DNA of 64,000 nt from Bacteroidales bacterium CF. Lineage in GTDB: Bacteria > Bacteroidota > Bacteroidia > Bacteroidales > UBA932. A program made the position numbers and the translations under genes. Positions 26,283 through 32,780 of this stretch are shown piece after piece (position 1 is the first letter of the stretch; each line of letters starts with the position of its first letter). Under the pieces are notes generated by a model. The model was not told the DNA's origin. It saw nothing but the letters and a program-made list of their open reading frames with translations, and made no database searches. The DNA is taken from assembly GCA_000473305.1 (NCBI GenBank), contig CP006772.1, positions 1,736,001 through 1,800,000 of the forward strand, in the 5' to 3' direction.

Positions 26283-26338
26283 GGTCATAACCCTAAATTT
26301 CCAAAATAATATACTATCTTTATGGTCATAACCCTAAA
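26281..26338 (+). repeat. Two 17-bp direct repeats flanking the promoter of ATPase gene B1
   Basis: ATGGTCATAACCCTAAA occurs at 26281-26297 and 26322-26338, 41 bases apart. A -7-like TATCTTTA at 26315-26322 lies between them, so the second copy covers the likely transcription start. This is a plausible operator pair. The spacing differs from the 23-bp rule of the A-type genes. Confidence 0.88.
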
Positions 26339-26349
26339 ACAAGCTAAAA

Positions 26350-27561
26350 ATGATACGTCGAGAGAGTTATTTGAATTTGCTGAGAGATTTTATTGACAAA
26401 CCTTTTATAAAGGTTATTACAGGTCTGAGGAGATGCGGGAAATCTGTCTTGTTGATGATGTTGAGGGATGAACTTATCAACAAAGGAATTGATGAGAACA
26501 ATATTATTTATTTGAATTTTGAGAGTTTCGAATTCTCTGAAATTGATGATTCTAATAAGCTTTACCTTTTCCTGCGTTCAAAAATGTCCAATAAAAAGCA
26601 ATACTATATCTTGCTTGACGAAATTCAGGAGGTTAAGTCTTGGGAAAAATCAATCAATTCATTGCGGGTAGATTTTAATGCAGATATATATTTAACCGGA
26701 TCTAACTCCAAGCTATTGTCTTCTGAACTGGCAACTTATCTTGCCGGCAGATATGTAGAAATACCTGTCTACACTTTGTCTTTTGCAGAGTACCTTCTTT
26801 TCCGGCATGAATATGCTCCCGGCGAAACAGAGGAGATCTACGCTGAATTTGAGAATTTTTTACGTAAAGGTGGTTTTCCGGCCATCCACACAGGTAATTA
26901 TTCATCAGAAACGACTTACAAAGCAATTTACGATATCTATTCGTCTGCTATTTTGCGTGACACAGTTCAACGCTATGGCATTCGCGATGTAGAGCTTCTG
27001 GAACGAGTTGTAAAATATGTATTTGATAATATTGGCAATTCTTTTTCAGCTAAGAATGTTGCCGACTATTTCAAAAGCCAGAATCGCAAAATCGATCTGA
27101 ACACTGTATACAATTATTTGAACGCTCTGGAAGGTGCATTCATAATTTATAGGATTCCCCGATATGATATTAAGGGTAAAGAGCTCTTGAAAACCAACGA
27201 AAAATACTTTGTTGGCGATCAGTCTTTGCTTTACGCTGTAATGGGCTTTAAAGACAGGCTTATTTCAGGCGTACTTGAAAACATAGTAATGCTTGATCTC
27301 AAACGCAGAGGGTTTAAAGTATTTGTTGGCAAATCAGGCGAAAAAGAGATTGATTTTATTGGAGAAAAAGCCGGATATAAAATTTATGTGCAAGTAACAT
27401 ATAAAATGACAGAGCAATCTACTATCGACAGAGAGTTCTCGCCTTTGCTGGACATTAAGGATAACCATCCGAAATACGTTGTAAGCATGGATGAAACATG
27501 GAAGGATAATATTGAGGGTATTCAACACATGCACATAGCAGATTTTTTACTGAAGGATTGA
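26350..27561 (+). CDS. AAA_14/DUF4143 ATPase, subfamily B, copy B1
   Basis: The 403-residue protein has Walker A GLRRCGKS at 25-32 and Walker B YYILLDEIQEVKSWE (Asp90, Glu91). YLTGSNSKLLSSELATYLAG, the sensor block typical of this common branch, is followed by FAEYL. The C-terminal DUF4143 part ends GEKEIDFIGEKAGYKIYVQV, where the nuclease-type E-x-K is changed (QVTYK), so nuclease activity is doubtful. It differs clearly from the A subfamily. Stop and REP-A copy 5 are 20 bases apart. Role unknown. Confidence 0.88.
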   Translation: MIRRESYLNLLRDFIDKPFIKVITGLRRCGKSVLLMMLRDELINKGIDENNIIYLNFESFEFSEIDDSNKLYLFLRSKMSNKKQYYILLDEIQEVKSWEKSINSLRVDFNADIYLTGSNSKLLSSELATYLAGRYVEIPVYTLSFAEYLLFRHEYAPGETEEIYAEFENFLRKGGFPAIHTGNYSSETTYKAIYDIYSSAILRDTVQRYGIRDVELLERVVKYVFDNIGNSFSAKNVADYFKSQNRKIDLNTVYNYLNALEGAFIIYRIPRYDIKGKELLKTNEKYFVGDQSLLYAVMGFKDRLISGVLENIVMLDLKRRGFKVFVGKSGEKEIDFIGEKAGYKIYVQVTYKMTEQSTIDREFSPLLDIKDNHPKYVVSMDETWKDNIEGIQHMHIADFLLKD

Positions 27562-27581
27562 GTCACTTTGGCGCAACGCAG

Positions 27582-27604
27582 GACCTTGCCAAAGTTTTTT
27601 GCAA
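27582..27604 (+). repeat. REP-A copy 5
   Basis: CCTTGCCAAAGTTTTTTGCA, 20 bases after the B1 stop, followed by a TTCACTTTCCACTCC tract to about 27655. The preceding GGCGCAACGCAG resembles the GGTGCAACGCAT before copy 3, so the conserved unit extends upstream too in these copies. Confidence 0.9.
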
Positions 27605-27663
27605 CTGCTTCACATTCTTCACTTTCCACTCCTCACTTTCCACTCCTCACTCTCTAGTTTCAG

Positions 27664-27700
27664 CCAACTTTGGAAACATATTTCATCCAACTCTGGAAAC
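27664..27700 (+). repeat. Two 23-bp-spaced direct repeats upstream of ATPase gene A2
   Basis: CCAACTTTGGAAAC at 27664-27677 and CCAACTCTGGAAAC at 27687-27700 start exactly 23 bases apart. They lie 50-86 bases before the A2 start. The sequence differs from that before A1 and A3, but the period is the same. Confidence 0.82.
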
Positions 27701-27749
27701 GAACCATTATTTTATTACTTTTACATCAGATTTTCAAATGTGATTTCTT

Positions 27750-29024
27750 ATGGATAATTACAAAAAACGCGTAGTTGACAACTTGCTTGAAAGAAAGTTA
27801 AAAGGCAAGGGCGCGGTACTGATACAAGGTGCTAAATGGTGTGGCAAAACCACCACTGCCGAGCAAAAGGCTAAAAGCATATTGTATATGGACGATCCTC
27901 AAAAGAAGGCTCAAAACCTGCAGATGGCTGAATTCAATATGCAACGGCTGTTGCAAGGAGATGCTCCGCGGTTGATAGATGAATGGCAGCTTGCTCCTCA
28001 AATATGGGATGCTGTGAGATTTGAAGTTGATCACAGAGATGCGATGGGTCAGTTTATTCTTACAGGTTCTGCTGTTCCTGCCGACAAACAAAAAATAAGT
28101 CATAGCGGTACAGGCCGTTTTGCATGGCTCACCATGCGTCCTATGTCATTGTATGAGAGCGGCGATTCTACTGGAGGAGTCAGCATCGGTCAGTTGTTTG
28201 ATTCTGATAAGACAGTTGATGGCTATTGTAAACTGGAACTTGCCGACATTGCATTTCTTATTTGTCGCGGAGGGTGGCCTCGTGCTGTTTCTTTGGATAA
28301 AGATATAGCATTAGATCAGGCAAAGGATTATGTGGATGCTATAACTGATTCCGATATTTCTCGCGTCGATGATGTCAATCGTGACAAGGAGTCGGCACGC
28401 AGGCTTATGCGCTCGTATGCCCGGCATCAAGGTTCGCAAGCCACCATTGGAACAATACGTGAAGATATGACTGCAGGCGGGGCTTTTGAAATAAGTGAAC
28501 GTACAATTACTTCATACATAAATGCTTTAAAACAAATATTTGTCATTGAAGATATGCCCTCGTGGAATCCGAATCTGAGGTCAAAGACGGCTATCAGAAC
28601 TTCGGATACTCGCTATTTTGTCGATCCTTCCATCGCCACGGCTGCTCTGGGTATTGGCCCTGAAGATTTAATGAACGATCTGAATATGATGGGGCTGCTG
28701 TTTGAGACTATGTGTGTGCGCGATTTGAGAGTTTTTGCAGATGCTTTGGACGGCGATGTTTATCATTATCGCGATAAAAACGGGCTTGAATGTGACGCGG
28801 TGATTCATCTACGTAATGGAAAATACGGATTGATTGAAATCAAGCTCGGAGGCGAGACACTGATAAATGAAGGAGTAAAAACTTTGACTTCATTTGCCTC
28901 AAAAATTGATACCGGAGCGATGAAGGAACCTTCATTCAGAATGATACTTACGGCCACAGGAAATTTCGCATATCGGCGTGACGATGGAATTCTAATTGTT
29001 CCATTAGGTTGTCTTAACGCATAA
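27750..29024 (+). CDS. AAA_14/DUF4143 ATPase, subfamily A, copy A2
   Basis: The 424-residue paralogue of A1 has Walker A GAKWCGKT at 27-34, RLIDEWQLAPQIWDAVRFEV, LTGSAVPADK, and the nuclease-like GLECDAVIHLRNG with GLIEIKLGG near the C-terminus. The strings NLRSKTAIRTSDTRYFVDPS and RRDDGILIVPLGCL are shared almost unchanged with A1. It sits between the two B-type genes. A degenerate REP-A begins at its stop. Role unknown. Confidence 0.88.
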   Translation: MDNYKKRVVDNLLERKLKGKGAVLIQGAKWCGKTTTAEQKAKSILYMDDPQKKAQNLQMAEFNMQRLLQGDAPRLIDEWQLAPQIWDAVRFEVDHRDAMGQFILTGSAVPADKQKISHSGTGRFAWLTMRPMSLYESGDSTGGVSIGQLFDSDKTVDGYCKLELADIAFLICRGGWPRAVSLDKDIALDQAKDYVDAITDSDISRVDDVNRDKESARRLMRSYARHQGSQATIGTIREDMTAGGAFEISERTITSYINALKQIFVIEDMPSWNPNLRSKTAIRTSDTRYFVDPSIATAALGIGPEDLMNDLNMMGLLFETMCVRDLRVFADALDGDVYHYRDKNGLECDAVIHLRNGKYGLIEIKLGGETLINEGVKTLTSFASKIDTGAMKEPSFRMILTATGNFAYRRDDGILIVPLGCLNA

Positions 29025-29037
29025 CCTTGGCAAAACA
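29023..29037 (+). repeat. Degenerate REP-A copy (6)
   Basis: AACCTTGGCAAAAC overlaps the A2 stop codon at the place where the other cassettes carry REP-A. It keeps only the first half of the core and lacks the T-run, so it seems a decayed copy. Confidence 0.5.
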
Positions 29038-29091
29038 TCCATAATAATTTGGTGGCGGATGAAAAAATAGTTATTTTCACAAAGTAAATGT

Positions 29092-29958
29092 GTGTATATA
29101 CACAAATATATTCCTCATAATCAAGGTATAGATCAAAAACATATCATTGAGATTCAGTTGGATAGTTTTGCTGACCGCAAATATCGTAAAGCAAAGGTGC
29201 TTTACGATTTTGTGGAGAAGAAGGCCTTGTCTGACCCGGAGATGTTTTATGTTTTGCTCGATGAGGTGCAGATGTTGGAGGATTTTGTGGATGTGCTGAA
29301 TGGCTTTTTGCATTTTCAGAATTTAGATATCTATGTAACAGGTAGTAATGCTAAGTTTTTATCATCGGACATCATTACCGAATTTAGGGGGCGTGGAGTA
29401 CAAATCCACTTAGTGCCTTTGTTATTCAAGGAGATAGTAACAGAGATGAATGTTGAGCCAAGTATGGCATGGCGTGACTACATGTTCTATGGTGGCATTC
29501 CGATGGTGGTGATGGAAAAGGATGAACGGCTTAAAGTGGAGATGCTTCATCAGTTAGTTCATGAGACCTATTTGACTGATATTATCAATAGGAACAGAGT
29601 AAAGAATGATGCGGACTTGGAGGAACTCTTTAAGTTGTTGGCTTCTACTATTGGCAGTTTGACAAATCCCACTAAATTGTCTAATACTTTTAAGAGTGAG
29701 AAAAAGGTTGACATCAATTCCTGGACTATTAAAAATTATATCGATTATTTCATAGATTCTTTTTTGCTGTCACGTGCCATCAGATACGATATCAAGGGGA
29801 AAAGGTATATTGACACACCTTGCAAGTATTATTTCTCTGATATGGGGCTGCGTAATGCTTTGCTGGATTTCAGAGAGGTGGAACCGACTCATCTCATGGA
29901 GAATATTCTGTATAACTACTTGCTGGAACAGGGATATGGAGTTGATGAATGTATTTGA
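29092..29958 (+). pseudogene. Truncated AAA_14/DUF4143 ATPase, subfamily B (B2)
   Basis: The 288-residue frame matches the middle of B-type ATPases: YVLLDEVQMLEDFVDVLNGF (Walker B), IYVTGSNAKFLSSDIITEF, FYGGIPMVVMEKDE and YYFSDMGLRNALLDFREVEP. It lacks the first about 50 residues with Walker A and stops at EQGYGVDECI, before the C-terminal nuclease-like part. The real remnant therefore has both ends missing. No direct-repeat operator is visible upstream, unlike its intact neighbours. It should be non-functional. Confidence 0.8.
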
Positions 29959-29994
29959 TTATCTGCTACGGTAATCATTGAGTCCCGAACGCCT

Positions 29995-30014
29995 GACCTT
30001 GCCAAGGTTTTTCG
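29995..30014 (+). repeat. REP-A copy 7
   Basis: CCTTGCCAAGGTTTTTCG, 37 bases after the end of the truncated B2 gene and directly before the 23-bp repeat array of A3. It has no heptamer tract after it, like copies 3 and 4, which also lead straight into an operator. Confidence 0.88.
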
Positions 30015-30021
30015 TGAGATA

Positions 30022-30110
30022 TTTTCGCACAACAGTCTATCTGAATTTTGCGCAACAGATTGTCTTGTTTTTGCACAACAAATTATCTGATTTTTGCACA
30101 ATAATACAAT
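30022..30110 (+). repeat. Four 23-bp-spaced direct repeats upstream of ATPase gene A3
   Basis: Units carrying TTTTSGCRCAACA-type cores start their GCACAACA word at 30027, 30050, 30073 and 30096, exactly 23 bases apart each time. The first three also share a following TCTATCTGA/TTATCTGA-like part. The last unit runs up to the -7 box. Confidence 0.9.
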
Positions 30111-30116
30111 ATATAT

Positions 30117-30124
30117 TATCTTTA
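30117..30124 (+). promoter_or_regulatory. Putative -7 box (TATCTTTA) for ATPase A3
   Basis: TATCTTTA lies 13 bases after the last GCACAATA repeat word and 22 bases before the ATG. It is one base off TAnnTTTG, as is the box before B1. Its place relative to the repeats is similar to that for A1. Confidence 0.55.
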
Positions 30125-30146
30125 TAGTAAATCTAATTGCATTACT

Positions 30147-31400
30147 ATGAAGTACATTAGAAGATTGATAGAAGATGATATGTTGGAAAAGCTCGCAGCC
30201 TCAGGCGCTTTACTAATAAAAGGACCAAAATCTTGTGGAAAGACAGAGACTGCCAAGCAATATGCTAAAAGTATATTGCAAATAGACAGGGATCCACAAG
30301 TTCCTGTGATTATGGCTACAAATCCACAACTGTTACTGGTAGGTCAAACTCCCAGACTGATTGATGAATGGCAGGAGCAGCCTCAAATTTGGAATTATGT
30401 AAGACATGAGGTCGATGACCGCAAGTTAAAAGGACAATTTATCCTTACGGGCTCTTCAAATCCAACTGATGATGTAAAATTGCACAGCGGCTCAGGACGT
30501 TTTACAGTATTGCAAATGGACACCATGAGCTGGCAGGAATTGGGATATTCCTCAGGAACAGTCAAATTATCGGACTTGGTGGCCGGGCATTTGAAAGAGT
30601 TTAATGAACCGGCTATATCGCTTGACTTCATCATAGAAAGAATGTGTATAGGTGGTTGGCCCTCTTTAATAGGCGAAAGCACAAAAAATGCTCTTAATAT
30701 GAATCGCAGCTATGTTGATTTACTTTGTGAAGTGGACATGAGCAATGTTTCGGGAGTGAGACGCGACCCTCACAAAGTGCGTAGTTTGTTACGCTCTTTG
30801 GCAAGGAATATAGCTACTTTAGTGGATAATACAACCTTGGAAAAGGATGTGAAATCCAGAGATATTAATGAATTGTCAAGAAACACGATATCTGACTATT
30901 TGAATGCACTTTCCAGATTAATGATTTTGTATGAACAACCTGCTTTTAATATGCATATTCGCTCATCTGCATCGTTGCGTAAGTCACCTAAGAGACATTT
31001 GTGCGACACGTCTCTGGCTGTGGCAGCCTTGGGTTTAGACAAAGAATCGTTAACAAAAGATATTAAATATGCCGGGTTCTTGTTTGAGTCACTTGCAATT
31101 CACGAATTGAATGTGTATGCCAAAGCTAATGATGCTAGTGTGTTTCACTACAATGACTATTATGGTAATGAAGTGGATGCTATTGTACAAGGGCGAAATG
31201 GAAATTATGCCGCTTTTGAAATTAAACTGGGCGTGGGTTTTATTGATGAGGCAGCGGATAATCTCAAAAAATTTGCTAAAAACATTGATACTGCAAAAAT
31301 GGAGTTGCCTAAAAGTCTTAACATCATCACCGGAACCGGCATGAGCTATCGCCGTCCCGATGGTTTAAATGTTATTTCTTTAGCCTCTTTGGGGCGCTGA
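30147..31400 (+). CDS. AAA_14/DUF4143 ATPase, subfamily A, copy A3
   Basis: The 417-residue paralogue of A1 and A2 has Walker A GPKSCGKT at 26-33, RLIDEWQEQPQIWNYVRHEV, LTGSSNPTDD, and a C-terminal GNEVDAIVQGRNG plus AAFEIKLGVG with the PD-(D/E)XK-like D...E-x-K. It is more diverged than A1 is from A2 (for example HIRSSASLRKSPKRHLCDTS in place of NLRSKTAIRTSD). It carries its own four-unit repeat array and ends six bases before REP-A copy 8. Confidence 0.88.
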   Translation: MKYIRRLIEDDMLEKLAASGALLIKGPKSCGKTETAKQYAKSILQIDRDPQVPVIMATNPQLLLVGQTPRLIDEWQEQPQIWNYVRHEVDDRKLKGQFILTGSSNPTDDVKLHSGSGRFTVLQMDTMSWQELGYSSGTVKLSDLVAGHLKEFNEPAISLDFIIERMCIGGWPSLIGESTKNALNMNRSYVDLLCEVDMSNVSGVRRDPHKVRSLLRSLARNIATLVDNTTLEKDVKSRDINELSRNTISDYLNALSRLMILYEQPAFNMHIRSSASLRKSPKRHLCDTSLAVAALGLDKESLTKDIKYAGFLFESLAIHELNVYAKANDASVFHYNDYYGNEVDAIVQGRNGNYAAFEIKLGVGFIDEAADNLKKFAKNIDTAKMELPKSLNIITGTGMSYRRPDGLNVISLASLGR

Positions 31401-31406
31401 ATAAAT

Positions 31407-31428
31407 GACCTTGCCAAAGTTTTTTGCA
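31407..31428 (+). repeat. REP-A copy 8
   Basis: CCTTGCCAAAGTTTTTTGCA followed by AGTAACTCATTTCC, nearly identical to copy 2 over 34 bases, then a heptamer tract to about 31480. It is the last same-strand copy before the RAYT region. Confidence 0.9.
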
Positions 31429-31491
31429 AGTAACTCATTTCCTTCACTTTTCACTTTTAACTTTTAACTCCTCACTTTCAAGGTCTTTATT

Positions 31492-32604
31492 TTAATCCTT
31501 TATGCAACGTACCGAGAAGCCGTAGGCACGACCGAGATCGTTTATATAGGCATTGCTGCTTCCTATTAGCATGTATTTTGACTCTGTTCCTATAGTGGTG
31601 CTTGACCAGTAGCTTCCGTATATGTTTTGGTCGGTATATTCAGCTGTAACCCAGTGGCGATAACCGGCAATAGTAATTTTTAACGGGCTGGCGAAAGCTC
31701 CTGCAGCATTTTTGGGTTCCCATATTTCCCATTCGGCTGTCCATTCTGTCTCTGTGGGTATTCTAAATCCTGCCGGGCATGGGTTGTTTATGCCATTAAC
31801 ACCTTGCCAAAGATTGTCATTCTGAGGGTTGCGCCAGTCATATGGTGCTGCATCAGCTGTGATGAAGTTACCATGACCGGGGGTGTCACTCGTTGCCAAA
31901 CTGGCGATTGTTATGCTGGTACTTATCTGATGGCCGTCCGATCCCCTTCCCCATTGATAGTAATAACCATAGGCCTGACTGTCGCCGCTGCTTATGGCAA
32001 CGCGTGAGACTCCAAGGTTTCTGTCCATCCAGACCTTTTCTGTAGAGCTGGTTACTGTGTAAAAATCCACAACTCCTGCATCTACTGAAACAACATACTT
32101 GACACCCCTCTTAAAGCCTTCAGTGGGGGCTGCTTTGTAAATATACTGCCATGTAGTACCGTCAGATGTGAGCCCGATCAGGCAATTGCCTGTAGGGGTG
32201 CCGGGATTTATAACCATATATACTTTGGTATCGGTGTTGTTCGATGTAAGGGTTGCGGCTGTGGTGAGTGTAGTTGTTACCTCGCTTGATGTCCCTGTCT
32301 GAGAAGCGAAGTTATACGCAGTTCTGGCTGCAGGTGCCGTCTGTGTTATATCTAACGTCCCGCTGCTGAATGCAAGGGTGGCGTTTGTTATCAGTCTTAC
32401 AGCCTTGAGATTGCCTGAGCCCTTTATCTGAAATTCCAGTATGGTAAAGAGGTGGTTGTATTTCAGATCCACCTCGTTCGCTACTGCAGCCGTGCTGGTC
32501 GGTGAAGTGACACTCAGCGGTGTAGCGATAAGAAAATCAAGTTCGCTTATATGTGCGGAGCTGTTACTCTCTAAAGGGAATAACCTTGCCACAGTTTTTG
32601 GCAT
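31492..32604 (-). CDS. Fimbrillin-like/FISUMP surface protein, 5'-truncated at a REP repeat
   Basis: The C-terminal half carries the Fibrobacter succinogenes paralogous (FISUMP) domain: VWMDRNLGVSRVA, YGYYYQWGRGSDGHQ, NPCPAGFRIPTETEW and SYWSSTTIG with a final FSVRCIKD. The N-terminal half (VDLKYNHLFTILEFQIKGSG) resembles fimbrillin (Mfa-like) beta-sandwich proteins. The first nine residues MPKTVARLF are encoded by the RAYT-type repeat, and there is no signal peptide. A secreted protein of this class should have a lipoprotein signal, so the 5' part seems replaced by the repeat and the gene is probably inactive. Confidence 0.72.
   Translation of the reverse strand: MPKTVARLFPLESNSSAHISELDFLIATPLSVTSPTSTAAVANEVDLKYNHLFTILEFQIKGSGNLKAVRLITNATLAFSSGTLDITQTAPAARTAYNFASQTGTSSEVTTTLTTAATLTSNNTDTKVYMVINPGTPTGNCLIGLTSDGTTWQYIYKAAPTEGFKRGVKYVVSVDAGVVDFYTVTSSTEKVWMDRNLGVSRVAISSGDSQAYGYYYQWGRGSDGHQISTSITIASLATSDTPGHGNFITADAAPYDWRNPQNDNLWQGVNGINNPCPAGFRIPTETEWTAEWEIWEPKNAAGAFASPLKITIAGYRHWVTAEYTDQNIYGSYWSSTTIGTESKYMLIGSSNAYINDLGRAYGFSVRCIKD
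32581..32603 (+). repeat. RAYT-type REP, left arm of inverted pair (R9)
   Basis: AACCTTGCCACAGTTTTTGG core. The whole 23-bp sequence is repeated exactly, inverted, at 32730-32752. It differs from REP-A mainly by CAC in place of CAA/CAR after CCTTGC. It encodes the first residues of the minus-strand fimbrillin-like frame. Confidence 0.9.
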
Positions 32605-32729
32605 TTATCTGAAAATTTGATTGTTATATACAGCATTTTTATCATTATCCACAGTATTTATTTTCGCGGGGGAAATGATATATCCAATTCGGAAAAATAG
32701 TATTTCCAAGCGCCTATTAGCCATGTGTT
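32605..32729. other. Spacer of the 172-bp inverted-repeat element upstream of the RAYT
   Basis: No gene is visible. With its two 23-bp arms this forms a doublet of the REPIN type. TATCTGAAAATTTG next to the left arm has an echo in the ACCTGATATATT beyond the copy at 33981. Confidence 0.5.
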
Positions 32730-32752
32730 TGCCAAAAACTGTGGCAAGGTTA
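32730..32752 (-). repeat. RAYT-type REP, right arm of inverted pair (R10)
   Basis: Exact reverse complement of 32581-32603. It ends 28 bases before the RAYT start codon, so it is the 5' flanking repeat of the transposase gene. Confidence 0.9.
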
Positions 32753-32780
32753 TTGCGGGCTTTTCATAATAAGAAAATTT

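Noticed and set aside
29091-29104. Perfect palindrome TGTGTATATACACA as an operator
   Set aside because: It sits at the start of the truncated B2 pseudogene, is AT-rich and occurs once; chance is a sufficient explanation.
24886-30110. Regular 23-bp direct repeats as a CRISPR array
   Set aside because: Units number only two to four, lie within promoters, have no true spacers and no cas genes nearby; repeat sequence changes from gene to gene.
20784-31428. Classical integron cassette array
   Set aside because: No intI-type integrase is visible, the 3' repeats are about 22 bp and lack the R'/R'' core sites and long palindrome of attC, and most modules have their own promoters.
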